NCBI RefSeq assembly: GCF_001552785.1
Contig: NZ_KQ959487.1
Span: 1 to 64,000, forward strand
Direction of reading: 5' to 3'
From: Atopobium deltae
GTDB lineage: Bacteria; Actinomycetota; Coriobacteriia; Coriobacteriales; Atopobiaceae
DNA length: 64,000 nt
Part shown: in pieces, positions 34,780 to 44,254 of the stretch
Layout of the letters: each line of letters begins with the position of its first letter
How positions within the stretch are numbered: position 1 is the first letter of the stretch
Translations under genes and position numbers: made by a program
The notes under the pieces: model-generated
Seen by the model: the letters and a program-made list of their open reading frames with translations, nothing else
Told to the model about the DNA's origin: nothing
Database searches by the model: none

Positions 34780-37604
34780 CCCGTGTTTTGCAGACCCGCT
34801 GCGACACCCGACACGGTGCACAAAATCAAATAAATGAAGCGCTCGCGCTCCTCGGGCGTCAAGTGATCGGTCTTCTCGCGAAGTGCCTTTAAGGCATGTA
34901 CCTGCGTAAGCGACAGCGCGTTCACGTATGGCAGACGCGTGCGAATGACAGGGCCCAAAACGCGACGATGCTGAAGCGGCCACGCATTGCCCGTAATGGC
35001 AAGCACCCACTTGCGTGTCAGGGCCATCTCGTTGAGAACGAGCTCGTTGAGGTCACTCCGGTCACCAAGATGTAAATACATGGTGGCAATGCTTTGGTCG
35101 GTCTTCGAGAGGCTCATCTCGATATTATCGATAAAGGTGGTAAAGACGGGCCACTCGGCATACGCGCGCTTGAACAGTACAAGGTCACCGATGCGCTGGC
35201 AGGCAGAGCCTAGGCCATACCATGCGGCCAGATTAATGCGCGCCTGCGACCACGAGAAGATCCACGGAATAGTGCGCAGGTCATCGAGGGATTTTGCACC
35301 AAGGCCGCGCTTTGCTGGACGCGAACCAATGGGCATCAGACCAATCTCGGTCAACGGCGTGACGCACGAGAACCACTCGGCAAAATCTTTTGTGTTGAGC
35401 AATGCGCAGTAGTGCTCGCGAGAATACTGATCGAGCTTGGAGGCCAAATCGGTGTAAAGCTGCGTGGTGGATGTGTTGATCTCTTCGATGGAAGGCGCTG
35501 ACTGCAGCAGTGTTGCGCCAGCAACGGACTCAATGTGGCGGCGCGTAAGTGTAGGATCGCCGTAGCGTGCAAAAATAACTTCGCCCTGTTCGGTCAGCTT
35601 AAAGTGGCAGTTAACCGAGCCTTTTGGCTGTGCCAATACTGCACGGTTTGCAGGACCGCCGCCGCGACCAACAGCGCCACCGCGTCCGTGCATCAACACG
35701 AGGTCGAGGCGATTTTTTTCCGCCCACTGCGCAATGGCTTGCTGTGCCTGATGAAGCACCAAGGTTGCCGAGGTAGGGCCTGCATCTTTAGACGAGTCGG
35801 AGTAGCCGAGCATAACTTCAAGACGGCGATTTGTTTGCTGCAGACGGCGCTGGACCTCGGGAAGCGTGATCATCTTATCCAGAATAGGCACGGCATTGTT
35901 AAGGTCCTCTACCTGCTCAAATAGCGGAATGACATCCAGAACAGGAATATCTGATTCATGCGCAAAGGCCATGCGTGCAAGTTCGTACACGTCGGCCACA
36001 TTTTGCGCACTCTGCGAAAACGAAATAATATAGCGGCGAGCAGCATTAATGCCATTGCGCCGCTGAATGCTGCCGATGGCGCGGAAAGTATCGAGCACTT
36101 CGCGTGTCATGGGCGCCAAGGCGCCGCGCTCTCCACGACGACCGTGCTCGTGAATATCGGCAAGCGCACGTGAATGCACGAGCGAGTGCTGACGAAATTC
36201 CATCTCGACCAAATTGAAACCAAAGGATTCAACCTGCCAAATTAACTTTTGGACGGGACCATAGGCTTCACGCACTGCACCAGCTTGTGCTAAGGATTCC
36301 TGCACAAGACGCAGTTCCGCCAAAAATTGCTCGGCTGAGGTATACATGTAGTCGGCCGTGCGATCAATCGTTGATTGCAAGCGATACGACATAACGATCA
36401 TGACGGCGCGATGCAGCTCAGAAGCGCTTATTGTTTCGGCGCGAGCGGTCATCGCTTCGCTCATCTCAACCTGGTGATTCCACAGGTTTACCAGCGCCGC
36501 AGATGGCTTGGTATACTTCGCATCCAGCGTCAGGTTGCGACCCACATAATAGGTGCGCTGCTTTACGGCAGCCAACACGTGCACTCGGAACTTCTCGGCC
36601 ACCTCACGGCTGACCTTCGCGGTCACATTAGGATTGCCATCGCGGTCGGAGCCGATCCACGAGCCGGGATGGAAAAATGCGGGACAGACGGGTGGCACGC
36701 AGCCGGCCTTCTCGCCCAGTTGCCAATCGTCGAAGCGGCGATACACCTCGGGCACCATGTCAAAGAGGGTGTTATCAAAAATATCAATAATAGTGTCGGC
36801 TTCCTCCACCGGCGTCGGCTTTTTGAGCGCGATGGGCGAAGTGCGGAACATCGCGTCGATTTCTTGCAGCATACGACGCTCATTTTCGAGTAGTGATGAC
36901 CCTCCGAGCGAGGGGCGCTGCTTTAGGAGCTCGGCAATGCGCCTGATTTTGCCCTCGATACCGCGGCGACGTGCTTCGGTGGGGTGCGCGGTAAACACGG
37001 GATGAAATTCCAGTCGCGCCAGAAGACTTTGCGCCTTGGCTTGCCCGCACTCGTCCACCAAGCAATGGTAAGCACGGGTCAGGTCATTCGTGGGGTCAAA
37101 GCTTGCGCCAGGGGTGACCGATTGCTCGCGCTTGCGCAGCGCATGGACGCGGTAATTCTCTTCGCAAATGTTCGCAAGATGAAAATATGTGGTGAAGCCT
37201 CGCATCAAAAGGGTGGCTTGCTCCACAGGAAGGCTGGCGATAAGTTCGACGGCGGCGTCGAAGCTTTCGTGGGTGAAAAGGGCAGCGGGGGTTGCATCGG
37301 CTGCGTCGGTTACGTCGAGGTTGGTGGTCTTCTCGACAGCTTCATCGGGGTTCTCGTCGGTAACCTTGTCCGACTCGACGCTGCTTGGTGTTGTCGTTTG
37401 CTTTGCGTGCGCTAGGGTGTATGCCAGCAAATCATCGAAAGTTTGACACAGCTGCACATCGTATTCCGAAATGACCTTACGCACGAGGCGCAAAAAAAGC
37501 GCCATATTGCCGCGCAGCTCATCGGGGATGCCTGCTTTCGCAAAAAGCGCTTCATCCGCAGGAGATTCGTTGGTAATTGTGTTGTGTGCCGTCAATGAGC
37601 TCAC
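34776..37604 (-). CDS. ppc: Phosphoenolpyruvate carboxylase
   Basis: 942 residues, bacterial-type PEP carboxylase. Signature blocks are VFTAHPTEARRR (catalytic His), GSWIGSDRDGNPNVTA, MLGYSDSSKDAGPTSA, LMHGRGGAVGRGGGPANRA, and the C-terminal GSRPAKRG and LQNTG end. It fixes bicarbonate onto PEP to give oxaloacetate and phosphate, refilling the TCA branch. Start is GTG at 37604 with AGGAGG just upstream. The N-terminal region holds an extra acidic, Thr-rich stretch (about residues 75-105, DNA near 37,280-37,400) in which one dispersed-word copy sits. Convergent with purL with overlapping stops. Confidence 0.96.
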   Translation of the reverse strand: MSSLTAHNTITNESPADEALFAKAGIPDELRGNMALFLRLVRKVISEYDVQLCQTFDDLLAYTLAHAKQTTTPSSVESDKVTDENPDEAVEKTTNLDVTDAADATPAALFTHESFDAAVELIASLPVEQATLLMRGFTTYFHLANICEENYRVHALRKREQSVTPGASFDPTNDLTRAYHCLVDECGQAKAQSLLARLEFHPVFTAHPTEARRRGIEGKIRRIAELLKQRPSLGGSSLLENERRMLQEIDAMFRTSPIALKKPTPVEEADTIIDIFDNTLFDMVPEVYRRFDDWQLGEKAGCVPPVCPAFFHPGSWIGSDRDGNPNVTAKVSREVAEKFRVHVLAAVKQRTYYVGRNLTLDAKYTKPSAALVNLWNHQVEMSEAMTARAETISASELHRAVMIVMSYRLQSTIDRTADYMYTSAEQFLAELRLVQESLAQAGAVREAYGPVQKLIWQVESFGFNLVEMEFRQHSLVHSRALADIHEHGRRGERGALAPMTREVLDTFRAIGSIQRRNGINAARRYIISFSQSAQNVADVYELARMAFAHESDIPVLDVIPLFEQVEDLNNAVPILDKMITLPEVQRRLQQTNRRLEVMLGYSDSSKDAGPTSATLVLHQAQQAIAQWAEKNRLDLVLMHGRGGAVGRGGGPANRAVLAQPKGSVNCHFKLTEQGEVIFARYGDPTLTRRHIESVAGATLLQSAPSIEEINTSTTQLYTDLASKLDQYSREHYCALLNTKDFAEWFSCVTPLTEIGLMPIGSRPAKRGLGAKSLDDLRTIPWIFSWSQARINLAAWYGLGSACQRIGDLVLFKRAYAEWPVFTTFIDNIEMSLSKTDQSIATMYLHLGDRSDLNELVLNEMALTRKWVLAITGNAWPLQHRRVLGPVIRTRLPYVNALSLTQVHALKALREKTDHLTPEERERFIYLILCTVSGVAAGLQNTG
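37326..37339 (-). repeat. Extended dispersed word CTGTCGAGAAGACC
   Basis: Exact 14-mer copy inside the low-complexity N-terminal insert of ppc, read as Ala-Val-Glu-Lys-Thr in that frame. Confidence 0.65.
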
Positions 37605-37873
37605 GATGCCTCCTTTGGCAAGTCTATCTTTGGCAAATCTATACCACGCACGTAAATGCCGTATAAATCCACTCTCTACTTTAGTAGGATAAAACTTTTT
37701 TTGAGGGGCTCTGACTATTCACCACTTTTGCAGATATACGAAATACAATATCAACAATATCCGTATGCCAGCGCTTTTGTATCCTTCGCGGTGTCGCGAT
37801 TGGGTGCTTCAGCAATCGTCGTGTGACGCGTCAGTCGTACGCCGCGGCACCCGTCGCATGTTAGGAGTTGTTT

Positions 37874-38815
37874 GTGAACCTTCGCTTTATTATTTCCCCT
37901 GCTAAAAAGATGCAGATTACCGATGATATTCCTCATGCAACTTCAGTGCCCGTTTATCTCGAGCGGGCGCTCGCGATGGCGAAAATTCTTAATGCGTGCG
38001 ACACGAGCCAACTCAAAACGCTTTGGAAATGCTCTGACGCTCTCGCTCAGCAGAATGTTCAAAATTTACCTGCGCTGGTAGACAGTCTGCAAAAACTTGC
38101 TACGCAACTCGCCGAGAAGGGCACGGCTGCTGACGGGCAAATATCGCAGCGCGAGCTGCTTACCACCTGCGGCCTTAGCGTACAAAGCGCTGCTATTATC
38201 AGCTATAACGGCATTCAATACCAGCATATCGCCGCAAGTGTTATGCAAGCGCATGAGCTTGCGTGGCTGCAAGAACATCTGCGCATTTTATCGGGTTTGT
38301 ATGGCATACTTCGGCCACTTGATACCGTGTTTCCGTATCGCCTTGAAATGCGGGCGCAATTTGGTCCAGCCCACATTTCGGTAACACGAGAGGCTACGAT
38401 TGGACGAGAAGACAAACTGCTTCGTGAGCAACAAGCACGCGATCAAGGTCTGCAAGGGCAACAGCTGCGCGATGTCTACGAAGGGTGGGGCACTACCCTA
38501 GCCCAAGCGCTCACGAACGAAGCTAAAGACGTGCATATCATGAACCTCGCCTCGCAAGAATATGCAAAAGCGATCACGCCCTATGTAGCAGCCGAAGCAG
38601 TAACCACCTGCCTGTTTATGACTCACGATGCGCGGACGGGTCGTCTGGTGCAACGCTCGCCCGAAATTAAGGCTGCACGCGGGAGTTTTATCCGTTGGTG
38701 TGCAGAACAGGGCGTCAGCACGACTGAAGATTGTAAACATTTTGCCGACAGACAGTACTTTTTTGATAAGGTCTTATCGGACGAGAAAACCATGGTGTTT
38801 GTAAAGCGCGCGTAA
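37874..38815 (+). CDS. yaaA: YaaA-family peroxide stress protein
   Basis: 313 residues, UPF0246/YaaA family. Conserved blocks: RFIISPAKKMQ, SYNGIQYQHI, LSGLYGILRPLD, PYRLEM, and near the end KAARGSFIRWC. E. coli YaaA lowers free iron and limits Fenton damage; DNA binding has been shown for the family. The chain is about 50 residues longer than usual, mainly through an Arg/Gln-rich insertion after the PYRLEM block (near 38,390-38,480). The start is GTG at 37874 with AGGAG at 6 nt; a TTG at 37868 is too close to that site. Confidence 0.9.
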   Translation: MNLRFIISPAKKMQITDDIPHATSVPVYLERALAMAKILNACDTSQLKTLWKCSDALAQQNVQNLPALVDSLQKLATQLAEKGTAADGQISQRELLTTCGLSVQSAAIISYNGIQYQHIAASVMQAHELAWLQEHLRILSGLYGILRPLDTVFPYRLEMRAQFGPAHISVTREATIGREDKLLREQQARDQGLQGQQLRDVYEGWGTTLAQALTNEAKDVHIMNLASQEYAKAITPYVAAEAVTTCLFMTHDARTGRLVQRSPEIKAARGSFIRWCAEQGVSTTEDCKHFADRQYFFDKVLSDEKTMVFVKRA

Positions 38816-38865
38816 TGCACGACGCAGTGCGTTATGTCTTACAAACGCCTCAAGAAAGGATTCCT

Positions 38866-39213
38866 ATGCTTCTTGCTATTCCTTACGAAAACAATGAACT
38901 CTACCAGCACTTTGGCAATACTCCAGAATTTAAGCTCTACCATATTGAAGATAAACAGATTACGAGTACGGAGCTTTTGCCGACCAATGGTCAAAGCCAT
39001 GTGCAGCTTATTGGAATTTTGCTCGATGCGCATATTACTGCCTTAGCAGCAGGAGAAATTGGAAGTTTAGCGATTTGCCTGTTGAATGATCAAGATGTCA
39101 ACGTCTACACGGGCCTTCACGGGAACCCCGATGACATTGCACAAACTATTGCAAAAGGTGAGTTGCAGCCCAACAATGAGCCAACACATCAGTGTGGCTG
39201 CCAGCACGCATAA
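38866..39213 (+). CDS. NifX/NifB-type dinitrogenase cofactor-like protein
   Basis: 115 residues. RNase H-like NifX fold: LLAIPYENNELYQHFGNTPEFKLY at the start (given here as a description of the strand-turn-strand), HVQLIGILLDAHITALAAGEIG, and a Cys/His tail QCGCQHA that could bind metal. Non-diazotrophs carry such proteins as small Fe-S or metal-handling factors of unclear role. ATG 38866 has AAAGGA at 5 nt; the frame opening at 38815 lacks one. It follows yaaA by 50 bp on the same strand, so an iron-related operon is possible. Confidence 0.85.
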   Translation: MLLAIPYENNELYQHFGNTPEFKLYHIEDKQITSTELLPTNGQSHVQLIGILLDAHITALAAGEIGSLAICLLNDQDVNVYTGLHGNPDDIAQTIAKGELQPNNEPTHQCGCQHA

Positions 39214-39280
39214 GGTACAGCGGGTAGGGCGCAGCATGCGGCACAACGCACTACTGACGCGCGGCAAACGTAACGCGCAA

Positions 39281-39312
39281 CCGACGTGGCGCGCTACCGA
39301 CGTGGCGCGCTA
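39281..39312. repeat. 16-bp tandem duplication at the end of the XRE gene
   Basis: CCGACGTGGCGCGCTA occurs twice back to back (39281-39296 and 39297-39312). The second copy supplies the TAG stop of the XRE regulator on the minus strand. Confidence 0.9.
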
Positions 39313-39564
39313 CTCGTCGTGATGCAGCGGCTTGCCTTTCACATCTTTGGATATAAGCGACACGAGTTTCTCGCCAGACATGCCCAGCGCATCAGCATAC
39401 CAGTACACTTCGTACACGCGAAGCGCACGCTCTCCTATTTCGACCTTGCTCACAAAGGACTGCGGCGTATCGAGCCGCTGCGCGAGTTCGATCTGCGTAA
39501 TGCCCTGCGCGAGTCTGATCGTCTTGAGATTCTTACCGATAACCTGATTGAGTCGTATATCCAT
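39310..39564 (-). CDS. XRE-family helix-turn-helix regulator
   Basis: 84 residues made almost wholly of one Cro/C1-type HTH: IGKNLKTIRLAQGITQIELA, then RLDTPQSFVSKVEIGERALR, and a dimerisation-like tail YEVYWYADALGMSGEKLV. Such small XRE proteins act as repressors. No partner toxin or phage gene adjoins it. It lies between the NifX-like gene and a lysR gene and is transcribed away from lysR. The ribosome site is weak. Its stop codon sits in a 16-bp tandem duplication. Confidence 0.88.
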   Translation of the reverse strand: MDIRLNQVIGKNLKTIRLAQGITQIELAQRLDTPQSFVSKVEIGERALRVYEVYWYADALGMSGEKLVSLISKDVKGKPLHHDE

Positions 39565-39644
39565 AGAAAAATTGTTGACTATGTCTTGCTTTAACCCAAA
39601 ACAGGATATAAGCTACTAGTACTTCCGATATGGAAGAACAACGT

Positions 39645-39680
39645 AAGTAATGGTCGCCTCGTGCGGCCATTACTTTTTTT
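39645..39680 (+). terminator. Strong plus-strand terminator without an obvious upstream gene
   Basis: A 13-bp stem with one mismatch (AAGTAATGGTCGC at 39645-39657, GCGGCCATTACTT at 39663-39675) followed by a T-run to 39680. It lies 78 bp before lysR. On the minus strand there is no T-run. It could end a short RNA starting near 39600 or act as an attenuator in a lysR leader. Confidence 0.75.
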
Positions 39681-39758
39681 GTTTGATGGGGCGCTGGGAG
39701 CAGCTACAATGAGTACAGCGAGTCGTATCCTAAAACTATAAAGGAAATTTGTACTCTT

Positions 39759-40673
39759 ATGAATCTTCAACAACTCCGCTATGTTATCGCCATTGCCGAA
39801 AGCGGCTCCATGAACTCAGTTGCCAAAACGCGTTTCATATCGCAATCAAGCGTGTCGGTAGCGGTCAAAGAGCTCGAGCAGGAGCTGGGTATCACGATTT
39901 TTAAGCGCTCCCCCAAAGGCATTGGCGTCACGCGTGAGGGTGTTGAGTTTTTGGGCTACGCCAGACAGGTCATCGAGCAGGCCGATCTTCTCGCCGGCCG
40001 CTATACGGACCCAAAAAATGCCCATCAGCAGGGCTTATCGATAAGTTCGCAGCACTATGCCTTTGTCGTAAGGGCATTCACGAATTTTGTACGCACGCAG
40101 CACAACGAGTTTTTTAATTTTACCCTGCGCGAGACGCGCACCAATGACATTATTCAGGACGTTGCGCACTTCAGGGCCGATATTGGAATTTTGTTTACAA
40201 GCGCATACAACGAGCGGGCGCTACGGAGCCGCTTTGACGATAATAACCTCAAGTTTACCTCTCTGCATAAGGCAACGCCGCATGTGTTTGTACACAAGGA
40301 TCATCCGCTCGCGAGCTTTAAGAGTATCAAAATTTCGCAGCTGCAAAATTGGCCGCGCTACACCTTTGAGCAAGGCACGCAGAGCTCGCTGTACTTGTCG
40401 GAAGAGCCCTTTGCCTACATTGCACACCCGCAAAATGTCGTCGTCAGTGACCGCGGCACGATGACGAGTTTGCTCGCCAACTATAATGGCTTTTTGATTT
40501 CGTCGGGTATTTTATCGGACGAGATGTCTACGTTGATAAAATCGATCCCGCTGCAAACCGATGAGCTCATGAACATTGGTTATATTACGCATGCGCAGCG
40601 CAAGCTTTCTGATGCAGCGCAGCTGTTTATCGAGAAGCTCAAGGAGCTGATCACGGAAGCTGAGCTAGCGTAG
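39759..40673 (+). CDS. LysR-family transcriptional regulator
   Basis: 304 residues. N-terminal winged helix LQQLRYVIAIAESGSMNSVA with SSVSVAVKELEQELGITIF, then a periplasmic-binding-type effector domain (about 90-300). LysR proteins usually control a divergent neighbour, but the divergent gene here is the small XRE regulator across a 194-bp gap that holds a terminator. The plus-strand downstream region ends at convergent degV. The effector is unknown. AAAGGA ribosome site precedes ATG 39759. Confidence 0.92.
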   Translation: MNLQQLRYVIAIAESGSMNSVAKTRFISQSSVSVAVKELEQELGITIFKRSPKGIGVTREGVEFLGYARQVIEQADLLAGRYTDPKNAHQQGLSISSQHYAFVVRAFTNFVRTQHNEFFNFTLRETRTNDIIQDVAHFRADIGILFTSAYNERALRSRFDDNNLKFTSLHKATPHVFVHKDHPLASFKSIKISQLQNWPRYTFEQGTQSSLYLSEEPFAYIAHPQNVVVSDRGTMTSLLANYNGFLISSGILSDEMSTLIKSIPLQTDELMNIGYITHAQRKLSDAAQLFIEKLKELITEAELA

Positions 40674-40759
40674 TTGTGCGCGCAGTGTAGCAAGACGCAA
40701 CAAAACGGGCGAGCTGGCGTACGGAACGGTGCGCGGATCAGCGTTGTGCGCGCAGCGCC

Positions 40760-41620
40760 CTAGCCTTCCGAAGGATCCTTTGCAAAGAAACCGATAGCGA
40801 TAGTACCAGGTCCCGCATGGGTTCCGATGGTTGGCCCCATTGAATGAAACACCACATCTTGCGTAGCCTGAGCATACAGATCGCGGCTCTCGTCCATATA
40901 TTTTGTCGTAATGCTCATATCGAGACCCGTATAGCCAAGCGCAAAAGGCAGACTAAAGTCGATGCCGCCGCGCTTCTCGATCATTTGATTAAACACTTTG
41001 TTGGCATTTTTGGAGCCTCGTGCCTTGCCAATCAAACTCACGGCACCATTTTTTGCCGTGATGACTGGCTTAATCGAGAGCAAAGTACCCACCATAGCTG
41101 CGGCTTTAAGCAGACGACCGCCGCGCTTTAAAAATTCCAGAGTATCCAGTACCGCTACCACGCGCAGCTGCGATACGCGCTCGCGCAAAGCGGCAGCGAC
41201 CTCGTCAAACAACATGCCCTTATCGATAAGCTGCAGACCATACTCAACCAAGACACGAATGCCGAGTGAAGCATTGAGGCTGTCGATAATAGCGATGTCG
41301 CTGTCATAGGGCTGCGCGGCGCTTATCGCGCTTTCGTACGTGCCCGACAGACGCGAAGAAATCGTAATAACGATGAGCTGCTCGCCAGCTTCGGTGGCCT
41401 GTTTGAACACCTGGTCAAACTGATAGGGCGTGACCTGCCCCGTCTTTGGCACAGCATTGGGATCGGTAAGCATCTCGAAGAAGCGCTTGTGATCAATCTG
41501 TATACCATCGTCAAGGTACACGTCATTACCAAATATAACCGATAAGGGCACCACGCTCAGTGCCTTGTGCTCAAGGTCGGCTACATCTGCTCCCGAATCA
41601 CACACAATGCGAATTGCCAT
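40760..41620 (-). CDS. DegV family fatty-acid-binding protein
   Basis: 286 residues from the ATG at 41620, which has GGAGTT upstream; the longer frame to 41746 is not supported. DegV fold: N-terminal IRIVCDSGADV, then TSRPTP-like region as KTGQVTPYQF, ITISSRLSGTYESA, LDTLEFLKRGGRL and the closing GTHAGPGTIAIGFF. These proteins (FakB-like) bind a fatty acid and, with FakA kinase, feed exogenous fatty acids to phospholipid synthesis. No fakA is in the window. It may share a transcript with the upstream marR gene, 134 bp away. Confidence 0.93.
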   Translation of the reverse strand: MAIRIVCDSGADVADLEHKALSVVPLSVIFGNDVYLDDGIQIDHKRFFEMLTDPNAVPKTGQVTPYQFDQVFKQATEAGEQLIVITISSRLSGTYESAISAAQPYDSDIAIIDSLNASLGIRVLVEYGLQLIDKGMLFDEVAAALRERVSQLRVVAVLDTLEFLKRGGRLLKAAAMVGTLLSIKPVITAKNGAVSLIGKARGSKNANKVFNQMIEKRGGIDFSLPFALGYTGLDMSITTKYMDESRDLYAQATQDVVFHSMGPTIGTHAGPGTIAIGFFAKDPSEG

Positions 41621-41754
41621 AGAGAACTCCTTTAGAAGCGTATAATACAAACATAATAATACAGCGCGGACTTTGGCGCTAGTTACAACGCTATTTGCGC
41701 CGCTCATCGCTGGTTGAAACGCCGCTTGCGCCGCCGTCCCGTCCACAACGCCAG

Positions 41755-42258
41755 CTACAGCGCTGTCAGATTTTCAAGAATTTGTGTAAGCACACGATAC
41801 ATTACTGCCACATCATCTTGTGCAAGATCACGATCTACCTTGTTTACCATCTTGGCGATAATACCATTCACTTGCGTCGCAAGTGCCTTGCCCTTCTCGG
41901 TAAGAAAGACGGGACGGCGGTAGGTACCTGTATCTTCGCGCTCGTCGCTTGCCACAAGCCCTGACGTGCGCAGGCTGTGAATCGAACGTGAGACAAGCGC
42001 GCGGTCAACCGAAATGGAGCGCGCAATATCTGCCGCAGGGATGCCCTCGGGATGTTTGCGCAGGCACACCAGACACATCACATCTGTGCCACGCAGGTCA
42101 AATTGCGCCATATGTTGCGCTTTGAGGCGCTGTATTTCTTTGTTGATCTGGGCGATAAGACCGACGAAGCGTTCGAATCTGCCGGATTGCTGCAGAGCGC
42201 GCTGATCGCGCGGCGCTGCTGCTTCGTTGTGTGACGTGGCGTCTTTGTTGTGTGGCAT
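41755..42258 (-). CDS. MarR-family transcriptional regulator
   Basis: 167 residues from the ATG at 42258, preceded by a strong GAGGAGGTGA site. Winged-helix MarR core: LRGTDVMCLVCLRKHPEG, IPAADIARSISVDRALVSRSIHSL, wing DEREDTGTYRRPVFLTEKGK. MarR dimers repress efflux, stress or lipid genes. An inverted repeat AACAA-CAAG-TTGTT (42371-42384) upstream could be its operator. The gene precedes degV on the same strand, which raises the possibility of control over fatty-acid uptake, as with FabT; this is inference. Confidence 0.92.
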   Translation of the reverse strand: MPHNKDATSHNEAAAPRDQRALQQSGRFERFVGLIAQINKEIQRLKAQHMAQFDLRGTDVMCLVCLRKHPEGIPAADIARSISVDRALVSRSIHSLRTSGLVASDEREDTGTYRRPVFLTEKGKALATQVNGIIAKMVNKVDRDLAQDDVAVMYRVLTQILENLTAL

Positions 42259-42276
42259 GGTCGCTTTCACCTCCTC

Positions 42277-42290
42277 GGTCTTCTCGACAG
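42277..42290 (-). repeat. Extended dispersed word CTGTCGAGAAGACC
   Basis: Exact 14-mer copy immediately upstream of the marR ribosome site, probably in its untranslated leader. Confidence 0.65.
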
Positions 42291-42537
42291 AAAACAACTC
42301 AAAGCTAGAAACTTGAAGTCACTACTATTCGATCTCGAGCTGCTGGACTCAAACCCAAACCTGTTGACCAAACAACAAGTTGTTGAGAAGTCATCATTTT
42401 ACAAAAACCCGTACGAAAAGCAATGCTCACCCAACGCGCGACCCCGCGAACACCATAATCTTCATGATTTATGGACGCTGTCATGAGTTGTGTCTGCCTT
42501 GTTTGCTAGGCTATAGCTAATCTCTTGTGAGGAACTT

Positions 42538-43548
42538 TTGGAATCACAGCGAACAATCGCAACCGCAACCATCGAAGGTGTGCCCATGACTCTTACTGAA
42601 GCACTTGAACATGCGAATTCCCTCGCATTACCTGGATTTTTTGTTGATGACGCGACCCTGACGGCCGACCGAAATGCGCACGAAGATGCCCTCACGCAGC
42701 TGCTGAATGCCTGGAAGGGTGCTATAAAACAGGAGGATCCCTTCCCGTTTGAATGCGTGCGCCTACTTGCGGATCGCAATCGTGCAACCTGTGACAGCTT
42801 TGGCATCGAGCGCCTGCAGCGCTTAAGGACCGTAACCTTAGCTTCTAGGCTTTCGGATCAGGATTTGATTCGCGGTGTTGCAGCGTTGCAGCATCGTCGT
42901 CCAAACGTTGTCGCGAAAGAGGCTGGCCTCGACCTTTCGGAACTTGGTATTGCCTACTTAGCCGCCCCCGTTTCGGGCATGATCGTTGGCATCGATATCG
43001 AGACTACCACGCGCGATCCAGCGCGCGGCTATATCGTGAATGTCGGTCTTGAGTTTATGCAGCTCACCGCTGATGCTGTCCCACAAAATCCCTATGTTGC
43101 ATATTGCGGCCTTCCCGATATGTATCGCACAAAAGGGGTTCCTCTGGCCGAAATTCACCACATTAGCTGGAGTGATATTGACGGTAAAACGCCCTTCCGT
43201 GCCGATAAGAACTTGCAAAAGGTGCTTCTCGAAACGCTCATGCGCTTCCCCTACATGGCTCACAATGCCGCGTTTGAAGATTCGTGGTTTATGCTGCATA
43301 TTGATGGCTACGCCGAGGCGCGCAAAGCGGGAAAAATCATCCCCATTGATACCCGCGATATTTGTAGGCGTTGTGACCCCGAGACAAAAACCTTGCCACA
43401 TGAGCAGCGTCCCGCAGCACTCGAAAGCTGGGCGCGTCGCCGTGGAACTCTGCTTGCGGGCGAAAAGGAAAAGCACCTCGGTCTTGAGGACGTTGATCTG
43501 ATGTTTAAGACCGTACAGGCAGAATTTGCCCTCCGCAACATGTTCTAA
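42538..43548 (+). CDS. DnaQ-like 3'-5' exonuclease family protein
   Basis: 336 residues. The C-terminal half (about 140-336) carries the three Exo motifs of the DEDDh family: GIDIETTT (ExoI), AHNAAFEDSWF (ExoII) and HLGLEDVDLM (ExoIII with His and Asp). The N-terminal 130 residues are helical and unlike any domain I know. Such enzymes trim DNA or RNA 3' ends; this one could be a proofreading, RNase T-like or repair nuclease. The start is uncertain: TTG 42538 has AGGAA 4-5 nt upstream, while ATG 42586 has GAAGGTG. It stands alone, divergent from marR. Confidence 0.8.
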   Translation: MESQRTIATATIEGVPMTLTEALEHANSLALPGFFVDDATLTADRNAHEDALTQLLNAWKGAIKQEDPFPFECVRLLADRNRATCDSFGIERLQRLRTVTLASRLSDQDLIRGVAALQHRRPNVVAKEAGLDLSELGIAYLAAPVSGMIVGIDIETTTRDPARGYIVNVGLEFMQLTADAVPQNPYVAYCGLPDMYRTKGVPLAEIHHISWSDIDGKTPFRADKNLQKVLLETLMRFPYMAHNAAFEDSWFMLHIDGYAEARKAGKIIPIDTRDICRRCDPETKTLPHEQRPAALESWARRRGTLLAGEKEKHLGLEDVDLMFKTVQAEFALRNMF

Positions 43549-43731
43549 ACATGTTCTAACTATGCTCTCAGTGGTATCTTGTAGGTACGCAATTTTCGCG
43601 CTGCAGCACGAAGGGTTGTTGATGGCAACGCGGCGGAGGTTTTGGCGGTTTGTTGATGCCCGCGGCATCAGTGCGTTACTGCGATACGTGCCGTAAAAGC
43701 CCTGATGTTCCACCCGTGATAAGGAGGAACC

Positions 43732-44247
43732 ATGTCTGAATTTCAAAAGCTTGCTCTCGAACGTTTTTCTTGTCGTAAGTTTTCTGATGCATCCGTCGAT
43801 AATGCCCTTATCGAGAAGGTCCTCAAGATTGCACTTGCCGCGCCAACTGCCGTTAACAAGCAGCCCTTCCGCATTTGGGTGCTTTCTGGCGACGTAGCAC
43901 AGCGTTTTGCTGAGCACAATCCCTACCATTTTGGTGTAAAAACGTTCATTTTGGTGGGCACGTCCGCAGAAGAAGCGTGGGTACGTCGCTACGATCAACA
44001 GAACTTTGCCAATGTCGACGGCGCCATTATCGCCACGCACATTATGCTTGCGCTTACCGATTGTGGTTTAAAAACCTGTTGGGTGGCCTCATTTGATGCG
44101 CCAGCCGTGCATGAAGCTCTGCCCGAAACCGCAGCGTATAACCTCATCGCCGCATTTCCCGTGGCATGGCCTGCCGAGGATGCACAGCCCAGCGCATCTC
44201 ATACAAAGTCTCGTTCGTACGACGAGCTCGTACACCACTTGAGCTAA
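43732..44247 (+). CDS. Nitroreductase-family flavoprotein
   Basis: 171 residues, short nitroreductase fold. It has the FMN-binding RFSCRKF start, the AAPTAVNKQPFRIWVLS block and an HIMLALTDCGLKTCWV helix. Members reduce nitro compounds, quinones or other electrophiles with NAD(P)H. A strong AAGGAGG precedes the ATG. It ends 7 bp from the convergent hydrolase gene with no terminator between them. Substrate unknown. Confidence 0.93.
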   Translation: MSEFQKLALERFSCRKFSDASVDNALIEKVLKIALAAPTAVNKQPFRIWVLSGDVAQRFAEHNPYHFGVKTFILVGTSAEEAWVRRYDQQNFANVDGAIIATHIMLALTDCGLKTCWVASFDAPAVHEALPETAAYNLIAAFPVAWPAEDAQPSASHTKSRSYDELVHHLS

Positions 44248-44254
44248 ACGGCGT

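Noticed and set aside
42958-44040. A 360-codon open frame on the minus strand
   Set aside because: It runs antisense to the exonuclease and nitroreductase, both with firm motifs and ribosome sites, and crosses their gap.
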